Positions 7,301 to 14,347 of a stretch of 21,341 nt of DNA are shown here, in pieces. The notes under the pieces are model-generated. The model saw only the letters and a list, made by a program, of their open reading frames with translations. It did not search any database and was not told where the DNA came from. Source of the DNA: a virus. Where the stretch lies: positions 1 to 21,341 of IMG/VR virus record IMGVR_UViG_3300042864_000123; one strand, 5' to 3'. Each line of letters opens with the position of its first letter. Positions within the stretch are counted from its first letter, which is position 1. Both the position numbers and the translations under genes were made by a program.

Positions 7301-7516
7301 TTCCCATTTGCTTGTGGTCGAATTGTATTGCAAAATCTGACCATTAGTAAGCGCTGAAATGTCAACGTCAGTCAAGCTGGCTAAAGTGCTTGGAGAACCT
7401 GCAAAAAGAGTTGATTTGGTAGTTTGTTTGTTTAAACCATCTTGCCAAATTAAAACTATGTCATTGTCGCCAACACTTGCCGCAATTGGGAAATCTATAA
7501 ACCTTCTATTTGCCAT
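4397..7516 (-). CDS. Large repetitive tail fibre protein
   Basis: A 1039-residue Gly/Ser/Thr-rich protein with the look of a trimeric phage fibre. The N-terminus (MANRRFIDFPIAASVGDNDI) probably attaches to the tail. Two 36-residue repeats (from residues 48 and 84) share TNGQ-x-L-x-YNS-x-TSKWEN. Further on are FVPYTGA (114-120, 214-220), xVTSVGL (162-168, 330-336) and four fibre motifs of the GNVGIGT type followed by F/L-K-L-x-V (529, 595, 703, 783). The C-terminus (SIRVQIGSKYYNIAAED) is a short beta domain; I see no S74 chaperone peptidase there. Hand counts give about 43-45% GC in two lines near the 5' end and 25-37% in three lines further on, which suggests mosaic exchange of the distal part. 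Host receptor binding is inferred. Confidence 0.85.
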   Translation of the reverse strand: MANRRFIDFPIAASVGDNDIVLIWQDGLNKQTTKSTLFAGSPSTLASLTDVDISALTNGQILQYNSTTSKWENVDRTDIDLDQLGDVTIVSPTNGQVLVYNSSTSKWENSSGGFVPYTGAVTTVNLGAQSILAGTFVKAGGTSAQFLKADGSVDSTAYGTGSVTSVGLTMPSAFNVASSPVTTNGTIAVTGAGTTAQYIRGDGSLASFPSLTGFVPYTGATADVDLGTHDLTAERGTFANNGSSDTLTVNHTSGSGYGIIVTKGGNNEALYVSKTSGSGNAMTVVGGRTSLVDLALSSVSNTAGDFLTLSGGVVHKRTAAEVRTDIGAGTVTSVGLSSATSGVTIGSTPVTTSGTITLAIATASGSQNGLLSSTDWTTFNNKQNALTNPVTGTGTTNYLPKFTGTSTIGNSNLINDANGNLGLGVTPSAWGSSTFKVLDIGSTTSLYYDGGTILSENSFINSSFQYIYKTTNFASRYDQVSGQHRWFNAPSGTAGNAISFTQAMTLGSNSGLSIGTPSAAPSQGLLVQGNVGIGTSPSFKLDVNGKIYSSTEVQANNAVINTTGGYATFGSNSSAVGVRVGRDAFFDDIIINTGGNVSIGTTSDPGFKLNVAGTGRFSGGDGTRVLEVTTGGETFTRVSGNRGNANDLHVANLEFYNSNSTRLVGEIRGITGTGGTQSNSGQLAFYTNDAGTYTERMRITSGGNVGIGTASPSARLEVSDVGATIVSRDTNGYTRLSQSNGSAQLGLFRTGTGAGGFYIGGDIDLFSVWSSSFSRLFNVTSGGNVLINTATDAGFKLDVNGTGRFSGALLVSNNDITQTGTRPILSLQQSGTTKAFWGISDGVDDLVNGASSGDAVFRKPASSGAFRWTVDGGSTSALVIASTGAATFSSSVTAASFIPSGSTIPTNGMYLPSANTIAFSTNTTQRISVSSAGEVQLKQSSNSAQNSVIFNTTIQNAMTLNSSGFLILNGTTGSSRITCYGDGYFSGGIQTGNPYGSTSANWLLGRFLTETTSANGSIRVQIGSKYYNIAAEDLGEVPT
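7190..7375 (-). repeat. Tandem 36-codon repeat in the tail fibre gene
   Basis: Two in-frame copies start 108 bases apart. Each encodes a core of 26 residues ending TSKWEN (residues 48-73 and 84-109). The nucleotide match is clear, for example TTTTCCCATTTGCTTGT on the plus strand at 7191 and at 7299. Such repeats lengthen the shaft and offer sites for recombination between fibres. Confidence 0.8.
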
Positions 7517-10500
7517 TATGAAATTGGATAAACGTATGCAGTAGGTACTTGCCCAAAGGTAATTCTTGCAACTCGACTTGCCAAGTCATACTCCCAACCA
7601 ATTACTTGTAATCTAACGGTAGAATATCCAGTATAGTCTAGTTCTGTCGTCAAATAGCCATTGCCAAAGATGTTTCCTTTGCGTCTAAATGACCCCTCTA
7701 ATCGGTAGCTAAGAGCATTGTAAACGCTTAACACATTACGAGCATAGCAGTCTCTTAAAGTAGGCGAATAACCGCCCAAAAGCGCCTGATTTTCAAACGA
7801 TATGTTGGTTTGGGTGTAGGTAATTGACCCATTTGCATTCACTTGCAACAAGAATGTAGACGTTTGGTAATTGTTTCCGTTAGCATCCTTTAAAAAGACT
7901 TGCATTTGCACGTTTGCCTCGCCTGTGTAGTCGTATCCGTTAAAGGTTATCGTCACATTTTTTTGCGTGCTGGAAATTGTAGTAACAACCACATTTAATT
8001 CAGCGCTTGGAGGTGGAGGATTACCTGATAAGCTGCTAACTAAAATAAAAACAGAGTCAATTGTAAAGCCACTTGCCGCCACAAATTGACGCTGATAAGT
8101 TCCAGTAACTGTGCCGCCTGAAAAACTTAACGTATTAGCGCCCAAAGTATCAGTCAATCTGTTTACTTGTGTAACTGCACCGCTTGGAACTCGGATAATA
8201 TTAGGAGTTGATGCCAAAGATTTTTCAACAAAAACAATCGCTGGCAAATCACCTATTTTAAACCAGTTTTTTGATGCAGTAATGCATAGGTCGCTAAATC
8301 TTAACTTGTCCTCTCGCAAACTTGTGTATGCCCTAGCGGTTTCATAAATCTTTTTAACCTCTGTTGGGTTCTTTTTACCCTCATATGTTGACAAAATCTT
8401 TGCGCTAGTAACTACTGCGTTGCCAGTCTCGCCAAAGTATTTAAGTTCAATTGATAAAAAGCCAGCCGTTGGCAAGACAAAGCTTGTAAGTTTAAACTTA
8501 CGCTGGTCATCGTCCTTCGTAGAATAATAGACAAACGTATAATAAGTCTCGCTCCAATCTAATAAGGTTAAGCTTCCAACAATTGTAGTACTTAAGTACC
8601 TTGTTGTATTGCTTGAGTCTACGTGCTTAACCGCAATAGCCAACCCACTTGCTAAAGTCAAATAGTTGATATCAACCTCCAAATCAAGGCTTAACCCAGC
8701 AAAGTCCAAAAATACTGGCTTTGATGTTATTGGCTGGTCTGTCTCTTCGCCGTTTGGCATAAATCTAATGTCCCAAGAAACACCTTGCTCGTCATCGTAA
8801 CCAGTTTGCGACGGAATATTATTTGGAAAAACTTGAATTATTGTGGTGTCAGGGTCAGGAGTTACAGTCCAATCGACTGGCTTGTAAGGTCCTTCTAAAT
8901 ACCAACTAGACTCGTTTAGTTGCTCTCCATTTGCAATAATTGATTGACCCAAATCGCCTTGCGTAACTGTAAGTTTTTTAATCGGTCTTTGGTACTGCAA
9001 AAGTTGGTCTGCTTGTACTGGAATCCAAGTTGCATTTGCGTTGGTTTGGTCTGCAATAATGTCAACTGTATAACCGTCAAATTCTAAATAATTAAGTTTA
9101 AAATTAAACCCAACAGATACAAATATATTTTTACCAAAAACAACTCCTGATAATTGAGCGCTGCCAACTGAAGGTCTTGAAATCCAATTTATTCCATTTG
9201 TTGAATAAAAAATTCTATTTGTCCCTGAATTTGTAACCGCAACAAAATATCCATTGCCGTAGGTAATTGACCTAATAAATGAACTAGGAAGTACTAATCC
9301 AGTAGTAGTCCAATTAATACCATCATAAGAATAATGAGTTCCTGTTGTGAAAATTCCATTTGCAAATATAATTGAAAGGTTAAAAAATGAGGTTGCTCTA
9401 GTTGTCCAATTTATACCATCTGTTGACGTTAAAGTGGTTCCGCCAGTACCTGCTAATGAACTATAACAAACAATAACCCATATACCATTACCATACGCAG
9501 CTTTTTGCAACCTCCTGTTACTTGTCGTGGTTCTTGTAGTCCAGTTTATACCGTCAGGCGAGGTCATAATTTGACCATCTGCATTATCTACCGCAGTTAC
9601 AACAAAAAGATTGTTGCCAAAAGAAATGTTTTCAATTTCACTATTTAAAATTGAAGATGTTCTACTAGTCCAATTTATAGCGTCTGTTGAGGTATAAATT
9701 TCTATTTCTCCTGTGTAAGGGTTATTACCTACTGATACAAATTTTCCATTTCCAAAAACAACATCTACTGAATATCTATTAGTATTATCAATTTCTGTCC
9801 AATTTAATCCATCTGAGGAATAGGCTCCATAAATAGACAAACAAGCATAATATTTATTATTACCATAAGCAATTTTTCCATACAAATTATTTAAAGTCTC
9901 CTGTTTCCAATCTGTAATGTCAGTATTTTCGCCATATATATTTTCAAAACTTTCAATTATTGACCCGTCAATGTAACTGTGAATATATATAATAGATTGT
10001 TCAATATTTCTTGCAATTGCTCTTTGGATAACCCACCTGTTATTTGATTGAAACAAAGACCATCCAAAGCTTCGGCAAACCTCTTTTAAAAACTCAAAAG
10101 AATTTAAACCTAAAGCATCAAACGTGCCAGCTTGAACAAATAATCTTTCGCCTGCGTCTTGGCTAAAAATAGACTTTGTGTTGTCCATTACCAAACCTTC
10201 ATAAAGGTCGTTACAGATTTCAAAATCCATTGCAAGACCAAGGCTATTCAACTGCTGAAAAACCAAAGTTCCCAAATCGGTATCAACGCTTGGACCAGTC
10301 AAAGCAACCTCTTTAAGTTGCGCCAGCGCATCTGTTGCAGTCAATACAACTGGATAAGGTGGGTCTTGAAATGGCTCGCCTACAATGTCATTTAGCAAAT
10401 AGCCTTTAAATACAATATTGCCATCAAATTTGTGAACAACGTAAAAGTCTCGGTCAGAATAACTAAAGAAATTAGTAAAGTCTGTGTTTTCTGTTGAGTA

Positions 10501-10701
10501 AAAACTAATCGTTAACGTGCTTGACATAATTGGCGAAAGAATGTCTTCATTGTCCTCTCGCTCGTATTTATGCACCGCAGGCAAATCCGTAGCAATTAAC
10601 TCAGTAGAGGTCCCAACAAATGCGTCTTGGTAGATTTCTACCACGTTTGCATTGTTGTCAACGTCTTTAAATGGAATCGTGTATTTTAAGCCGTAAGCCA
10701 T
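7516..10701 (-). CDS. Tail hub-like protein with inserted Asp-box propeller
   Basis: A 1061-residue protein between the tape measure and the fibre. The first 240 residues (start MAYGLKYTIPFKDVDNNANV; later FKGYLLNDIVGEPFQDPPYP, FGWSLFQSNNRWVIQ) look like the baseplate hub or distal tail part of siphoviruses. Residues about 270-537 form a repeated block with six Asp-box motifs (S-x-D/N-x-x-N-W). From about 555 the hub-like sequence resumes (YQRPIKKLTVTQGDLG), and beta-rich domains continue to the end (VARITFGQVPTAYVYPIS). The block looks inserted because the flanks read as a continuous structural protein without it. It starts three bases after the tape measure stop and ends in a TAATG overlap with the fibre gene. 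It probably sits at the tail tip. Receptor or glycan binding by the propeller is inference. Confidence 0.75.
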   Translation of the reverse strand: MAYGLKYTIPFKDVDNNANVVEIYQDAFVGTSTELIATDLPAVHKYEREDNEDILSPIMSSTLTISFYSTENTDFTNFFSYSDRDFYVVHKFDGNIVFKGYLLNDIVGEPFQDPPYPVVLTATDALAQLKEVALTGPSVDTDLGTLVFQQLNSLGLAMDFEICNDLYEGLVMDNTKSIFSQDAGERLFVQAGTFDALGLNSFEFLKEVCRSFGWSLFQSNNRWVIQRAIARNIEQSIIYIHSYIDGSIIESFENIYGENTDITDWKQETLNNLYGKIAYGNNKYYACLSIYGAYSSDGLNWTEIDNTNRYSVDVVFGNGKFVSVGNNPYTGEIEIYTSTDAINWTSRTSSILNSEIENISFGNNLFVVTAVDNADGQIMTSPDGINWTTRTTTSNRRLQKAAYGNGIWVIVCYSSLAGTGGTTLTSTDGINWTTRATSFFNLSIIFANGIFTTGTHYSYDGINWTTTGLVLPSSFIRSITYGNGYFVAVTNSGTNRIFYSTNGINWISRPSVGSAQLSGVVFGKNIFVSVGFNFKLNYLEFDGYTVDIIADQTNANATWIPVQADQLLQYQRPIKKLTVTQGDLGQSIIANGEQLNESSWYLEGPYKPVDWTVTPDPDTTIIQVFPNNIPSQTGYDDEQGVSWDIRFMPNGEETDQPITSKPVFLDFAGLSLDLEVDINYLTLASGLAIAVKHVDSSNTTRYLSTTIVGSLTLLDWSETYYTFVYYSTKDDDQRKFKLTSFVLPTAGFLSIELKYFGETGNAVVTSAKILSTYEGKKNPTEVKKIYETARAYTSLREDKLRFSDLCITASKNWFKIGDLPAIVFVEKSLASTPNIIRVPSGAVTQVNRLTDTLGANTLSFSGGTVTGTYQRQFVAASGFTIDSVFILVSSLSGNPPPPSAELNVVVTTISSTQKNVTITFNGYDYTGEANVQMQVFLKDANGNNYQTSTFLLQVNANGSITYTQTNISFENQALLGGYSPTLRDCYARNVLSVYNALSYRLEGSFRRKGNIFGNGYLTTELDYTGYSTVRLQVIGWEYDLASRVARITFGQVPTAYVYPIS
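9091..9894 (-). other. Asp-box beta-propeller domain (insert)
   Basis: Six repeats carry SSDGLNW, STDAINW, SPDGINW, STDGINW, SYDGINW and STNGINW, starting at residues 295, 338, 381, 426, 458 and 500. Each is preceded by a Y/F-G-N-x-x-F/Y-V strand pattern (for example FGNGKFVSVG, YGNGYFVAVT). A seventh such strand pair (VVFGKNIFVSVG, 521-532) lacks the box. This is the layout of sialidase-type (BNR) propellers, probably seven blades. The encoding DNA is AT-rich compared with the flanks. No sialidase catalytic residues (Arg triad) were identified, so a binding rather than enzymatic role is more likely. Confidence 0.75.
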
Positions 10702-10704
10702 TGG

Positions 10705-12645
10705 TTAGAATTTACGTTGTCTTGTTTTGTTTGCTCTGTTTAATGTGCCAACTAGGTTGTCACCGCTAATGCTAAAGGTAACATTTCCGCCTAGCATATT
10801 TTGCAATTTGTTCAAAGGTGCAATTACTTCAGGATTAGTTCGTGCGCCTGTGTATTCGCCAACAAGCGCTGGAGTTGGTCCTGAAACAATTCCTCCGTTT
10901 GCAAATGGAGTAAGTCCGCCAATGCCGTATTTTTTACCTCCAGCAATTAAAGAACCTAATCCTTTACCGCCTCCAGCAGACATTACTGCTCCACCAGTTA
11001 AAATGTTTAATGTGATTGCCGCTGCAATTGCTGCCGCAAATCTTATTACCATTTGTTTTAAAGCATCAAAAATACCTTGAAAAGATAGCTTCCCTGTCTC
11101 TGCTAAAGTTGACAAAGTTTGTGCAAACATATCGCCAACAAATAATGCAGCACCCATGTTTTGAGCAACTAAAGCCGTATCGTCAGCTAATTGCTTTTGT
11201 GCCTTGTCGTATGCTTGCGCTCTTAAAATTGCATCCTCAGGAATTATAATACCCTGCATTGACGCAGAAATTTGCTTATTAAGGTTTAATATTCTTTGCC
11301 CAGCGTTCTGCATTATTTTTTGACGCTCAGGGTCTGCATTCCTATTTGGGTCTAGATTTCTTTGACCAAATGGGTCTCTGTCAGCTAATTGATAAGTTGC
11401 TTTTACGTGCTTTTCATATTCCTCAGATTCCTTTCGCAGTTGTTTAATTTTCTCCTCATGCGCCTTTTTAGCTGCTTCAGCCAATCTTTTTATTTCTTCA
11501 AGTTGCTCTTTGGTTTTAGTTGTTGTCTTTTCTGTTGCAGTTGCAAGCAAATTTTCTGACGCAGCTTGGTCTTTTCTTATCTTAATATAAGTTTGATAAA
11601 GCGATTTTGAGTCTTCAACAGTATTACCTAAACGAATCATTTCGTTTAGAAATTTAGTTTGACCTTCTCCACTAGTTACAAATGCAAGACTTAAGTTATC
11701 GAATTCAGTAGCTGCATCCTTAATAGTTCTTGTTAAATCGTCAGTTGAATCGTTTACTTTTAATAAATACGTTCTTGCTTCGTCGCTGGATTCTGCAATA
11801 GTTTTAAATGGATTCATTAACTCAATAATTTCTCCCAAATTTCTAAGGGAAGAAATCACGTTGTTAAGGTCTTTTACAAACCAGTTAATAAAGCCGCTAG
11901 ATGAGTCACCAATGTTTTTAAATAGTTGGGTGATGTTATCTTCTAAGTTTGAAATGGCGCCGCCAGTAGTTGCTGCAATAGCCTCCATTGAACCCGAAAC
12001 ACCTTCAAGGTTTCCAAGGCTCAAAATATATTCTTGGATAGCCTTGTCAGACTTTTGAACCTCAGTAGTTATTCCTTTAAAGGTAAATTGTACAACATCA
12101 CCTTGAGCCGAAGCCTTGACTCCAAACTCCTTTAATCTTTCAAATTCGCCAGTTTGTGCATCAAGTATTGCCTCTGTTAATTGGTCAAAAGATTTACCAA
12201 CTGAGGAGGCTAAGTCACCCATTTTACGCATTTGCTCCATCGTTGGAACAAATCCTCTGTTGGCTAATTTTACAAATGAGTCTGTTAATTCATTTACTTG
12301 AAAAGGAGTTTTTGCAGCAAAGTCAACAATTTGGTCCATTGCTGCTTTTGCAGCTGAGTTACTTCCTAAAGCGGTAGTAAGTACCGCCTCCATCTTTTGA
12401 AACTCAACAGTAGTATTAAGAATCGCTTTGCCAAAATTTATTAATTGGTCAACCGCAAAAACGCCAGCCAATGTTGCGCCTACCTCTGAAAAGGTAGAAG
12501 ACATTTTTTTTGTTGACTGAATCGTTTGCTTATTTGATTTGTCAATTGACGAATTAACTGAGTTGACCTCTGACTTTAGGTCAGCCATTGCCTTGTTAAA
12601 TTCTTTTAACTGGGCGACAATGTCAACATTTAATTTTGCGCTCAT
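10705..12645 (-). CDS. Tail tape measure protein
   Basis: A 646-residue protein with an N-terminal coiled-coil region (AQLKEFNKAMADLKSEVNSV) and a hydrophobic patch (VGATLAGVFAVDQLINFG). A conserved tape measure core follows: VEFQKMEAVLTTALGSNSAA, then PFQVNELTDSFVKLANRGF, then the LGNLEGVSGSMEAIAATTGG region. Near the C-terminus it has a further coiled coil (EKIKQLRKESEEYEKHV), then an Ala-rich hydrophobic stretch and a Gly-rich tail (GGKGLGSLIAGG). Tape measures set tail length at roughly 0.15 nm per residue, so a tail near 100 nm is expected. It starts with an ATGA overlap after the second frame of the tail assembly chaperone, the usual position for this gene. Confidence 0.93.
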   Translation of the reverse strand: MSAKLNVDIVAQLKEFNKAMADLKSEVNSVNSSIDKSNKQTIQSTKKMSSTFSEVGATLAGVFAVDQLINFGKAILNTTVEFQKMEAVLTTALGSNSAAKAAMDQIVDFAAKTPFQVNELTDSFVKLANRGFVPTMEQMRKMGDLASSVGKSFDQLTEAILDAQTGEFERLKEFGVKASAQGDVVQFTFKGITTEVQKSDKAIQEYILSLGNLEGVSGSMEAIAATTGGAISNLEDNITQLFKNIGDSSSGFINWFVKDLNNVISSLRNLGEIIELMNPFKTIAESSDEARTYLLKVNDSTDDLTRTIKDAATEFDNLSLAFVTSGEGQTKFLNEMIRLGNTVEDSKSLYQTYIKIRKDQAASENLLATATEKTTTKTKEQLEEIKRLAEAAKKAHEEKIKQLRKESEEYEKHVKATYQLADRDPFGQRNLDPNRNADPERQKIMQNAGQRILNLNKQISASMQGIIIPEDAILRAQAYDKAQKQLADDTALVAQNMGAALFVGDMFAQTLSTLAETGKLSFQGIFDALKQMVIRFAAAIAAAITLNILTGGAVMSAGGGKGLGSLIAGGKKYGIGGLTPFANGGIVSGPTPALVGEYTGARTNPEVIAPLNKLQNMLGGNVTFSISGDNLVGTLNRANKTRQRKF

Positions 12646-12935
12646 TTTATGGTCTTGGTTATCGTATCAAAATTGGCTTCTTCTTCAAATTTAAGGTTTT
12701 GCCATTGTAGTCCAATTTGGTACGCTCTCTGCTTCTCTTCTTCAGTCGGAATCACAACTGGCTTGGCATCTAACAATGGAATTTTCCAGTACTTATCAGG
12801 CTTCCTAATTAAGTCGGATTTCTTTGTAACATTTACGTTGTTAAGCTGCACCCAAAGCGTTCTAAATAAATTCTCCTCTTTGCTTTGCCGCATAGCATAA
12901 CCGTATGCAATCGACTGATACTCGGCAAATGACAT
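12642..12935 (-). CDS. Tail assembly chaperone, frameshift-extension frame (T-like part)
   Basis: The visible ATG at 12935 gives 97 residues (MSFAEYQSIAYGYAMRQSKE). The frame is open upstream to the A10 run at 13004-13013 with no stop and adds about 22 residues, including HYAIGELGIAPDSFYF. Joined, ELGIAPDSFYFMSFAEYQ...GY...R resembles the G-L-x-P-x-x-F-x-x-M-T-x-x-E...GY motif of phage tail assembly chaperones. The real product is therefore probably a -1 frameshift fusion with the upstream gene (12642-13369, 242 residues), like lambda gpGT. The fusion protein coats the tape measure and recruits tail-tube subunits. Translation from ATG 12935 alone would split that motif and is less likely. The stop overlaps the tape measure start by ATGA. 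Confidence 0.75.
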   Translation of the reverse strand: MSFAEYQSIAYGYAMRQSKEENLFRTLWVQLNNVNVTKKSDLIRKPDKYWKIPLLDAKPVVIPTEEEKQRAYQIGLQWQNLKFEEEANFDTITKTIK

Positions 12936-13000
12936 AAAATAAAAGGAGTCAGGTGCAATACCTAACTCCCCAATGGCGTAATGGCAAACGTCTCTAAATG

Positions 13001-13369
13001 TTATTTTTTTTTTGACTCTCCAGCGTCTCCACTTGGATACTCCACCTTTGTAATTGCACTTATTCCTTGCATGATAACGACAACCACCTTGCCAATTTCA
13101 TCTGTTGGATTTGTGTCCACCCAATCAATAATATCGACAAGTTCCAAAGTAAATTCTTTGTCGTGGTAAAGTGCATCGACATACAAAGCCGCATAAATAA
13201 ACTTAGCGATTGCCTTAATTTGACCAACGCCTGTCTTGGTTAGCGCTTCAATTGTTTCTTGGACATCGTAGCCAAGACCTTCGCTAAAATGCAACAAAGC
13301 ACCCATACCAAATTTTACGGTATAGGTGCTGCCATTAATTGTGATTATTGTTCTGCCTGTGTGATTCAT
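13001..13369 (-). CDS. Tail assembly chaperone, first frame (G-like)
   Basis: A 122-residue protein (start MNHTGRTIITINGSTYTVKF, end GDAGESKKK) lying between the major tail-tube gene and the tape measure, the position of lambda gpG. The N-terminus is beta-rich (TIITINGSTYTVKFGMGALL), and the rest is helical (KAIAKFIYAALYVDALYHDK). The terminal KKK codons are the slippery run from which ribosomes can pass into the -1 frame. Normal termination yields the short chaperone, and slippage yields the fusion. The protein acts in the cytoplasm during tail assembly and is not expected in the virion. The start is 18 bases downstream of the tail-tube stop, with no Shine-Dalgarno sequence. Confidence 0.8.
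   Translation of the reverse strand: MNHTGRTIITINGSTYTVKFGMGALLHFSEGLGYDVQETIEALTKTGVGQIKAIAKFIYAALYVDALYHDKEFTLELVDIIDWVDTNPTDEIGKVVVVIMQGISAITKVEYPSGDAGESKKK
13004..13013 (-). other. A10 slippery run for -1 frameshift
   Basis: On the minus strand the end of the first chaperone frame reads GAGTCAAAAAAAAAATAACA. In frame 0 this is TCA AAA AAA AAA TAA, a stop straight after the run. Slipping back one base gives AAA ATA ACA TTT and opens the downstream frame. Ten A's allow tandem tRNA-Lys slippage or RNA polymerase slippage. A homopolymer length error (11 A's would fuse the frames outright) must be excluded. Confidence 0.75.
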
Positions 13370-13388
13370 AGGCGAAATATAATACTAA

Positions 13389-13811
13389 TTAAGTTGATGC
13401 TGGTACTACGGTCGCCTTTAGTAAAGGACCTTTTCCAGTAAATTCTACTGAGTAGGTTACTGCTGCTTCCATTTCTGCACTTACAGAGATAGAGGCAACA
13501 GATGCGTTTCCGTAAAATACAAGGTCTCCAGCAACGTTTGTAGTGAACTTAAGAGCCACAACAGTACGTCCGCTTAGTAGAGTATAAATGTCACCAACGT
13601 TGTTTGTGTCATCAAATGCAACCAATCCGTCAGTTGAAATAGACCAATCACGCAAGCCAGCGATATGGTCCGCCCATCCGCCATCGTCTTTGCAAGTTGC
13701 ATCTGCAAGGTCAACGTTTACAGATAGTTCTGAGGAGGTAGCGCATCCAATCATCACGTTATCAAGGTATACGTTTAGGAGCGTTCCGTTAAATTTGCCA
13801 GTAGTAGCCAT
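13389..13811 (-). CDS. Major tail-tube protein
   Basis: A 140-residue protein of the tail-tube type (TP901-1-like major tail protein). Its diagnostic region is DDGGWADHIAGLRDWSIS (about 42-59), followed by GDIYTLLSG, and an alternating beta pattern to the end (AVTYSVEFTGKGPLL). Subunits form hexameric rings stacked along the tape measure. The start ATG lies 30 bases after the -7 box of a candidate promoter, the only promoter-like sequence inside the tail module. That fits a protein needed in many copies. A diverged paralog lies immediately upstream, and the chaperone gene follows. No Shine-Dalgarno sequence is present (leader CCTCATAAAAAT). Confidence 0.85.
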   Translation of the reverse strand: MATTGKFNGTLLNVYLDNVMIGCATSSELSVNVDLADATCKDDGGWADHIAGLRDWSISTDGLVAFDDTNNVGDIYTLLSGRTVVALKFTTNVAGDLVFYGNASVASISVSAEMEAAVTYSVEFTGKGPLLKATVVPAST

Positions 13812-13841
13812 ATTTTTATGAGGTTAATTCGATTTTTTTTT

Positions 13842-13872
13842 TAAAAATAAAAGGACTTACAAAAAATGCAAG
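13842..13872 (-). promoter_or_regulatory. Candidate promoter for the tail-tube gene
   Basis: Minus strand CTTG (13872-13869), a spacer of 19 bases, then TATTTTTA (13849-13842). These are one-mismatch forms of the Bacteroidota -33 TTTG and -7 TAnnTTTG elements. An almost identical sequence precedes the prohead protease. It sits in the 71-base gap between the two tail-tube paralogs, one of the few true intergenic spaces. Confidence 0.5.
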
Positions 13873-13883
13873 ACAATAAATTT
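13842..13883 (-). repeat. 42-bp intergenic repeat, copy 1
   Basis: Aligns without gaps to 19153-19194, with 36 of 42 bases identical. Shared blocks on the plus strand are TAAAAATAAAAGG, AAAAAATGC and CAATAAATTT. The low-complexity A runs inflate the figure, but the spacing of both promoter boxes is exactly kept. Confidence 0.75.
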
Positions 13884-14347
13884 TAAGTATAAACCAAAAA
13901 GTTGCCGTCTTGGTCAATAATAATCTCAAATAATTCGTCAACAATAAATCTTTCAGCTGGCAAAATAGTTGGATAAAGTCCGCCAACACCTTTAAAACTT
14001 ACCGAAATACTTGCCGCTTCTTCCATTGGTCCTGATTGGCTAATTGATTCAATCGTTGCTAATCCAATAAAGGTTAAACTATCTTCTTGCCCAGCTGACA
14101 AATAAACTCGCTCACGATTAATATAAGCGGTGTAAAGGTCGCCATAAGAATAACCTTCTTGAATAAAAAGAGAGTCGCTTGATAAAGACCAAGACCCAAG
14201 CTTTGAAATATGGTCTGCAAAAAATCCTGACTCGTTGCTTGTCTTGTCTAGCTGACTCATTTCAGCAGACAAATTGTAAGAAGTTGATTTGGCAATTCTA
14301 GCTAAACCAACCGAAACAAATAAAGCGGAGCCGTTAACCTTACCCAT
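13883..14347 (-). CDS. Second tail-tube paralog
   Basis: A 154-residue protein (start MGKVNGSALFVSVGLARIAK) related to the tail-tube protein next to it: GFFADHISKLGSWSLSSD corresponds to GGWADHIAGLRDWSIS, and GDLYTAYIN to GDIYTLLSG. It has about 15 extra C-terminal residues (LFEIIIDQDGNFLVYT). I chose ATG 14347, which overlaps the previous stop by eight bases. The frame also reaches a TTG at 14362 that would overlap by 23. It may form a minor tube ring, a tail-terminator-proximal ring or a decorated variant. Its divergence suggests a distinct role rather than a recent copy. Confidence 0.75.
   Translation of the reverse strand: MGKVNGSALFVSVGLARIAKSTSYNLSAEMSQLDKTSNESGFFADHISKLGSWSLSSDSLFIQEGYSYGDLYTAYINRERVYLSAGQEDSLTFIGLATIESISQSGPMEEAASISVSFKGVGGLYPTILPAERFIVDELFEIIIDQDGNFLVYT

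Noticed and set aside
9091-9894. Active sialidase in the tail hub protein
   Set aside because: Only Asp-box structural repeats are visible. The arginine triad and acidic/tyrosine catalytic residues could not be placed, so enzyme activity is not claimed.
12642-12935. Second chaperone frame as an independent gene from ATG 12935
   Set aside because: The conserved chaperone motif begins upstream of this ATG in the same open frame, which favours a frameshift fusion.
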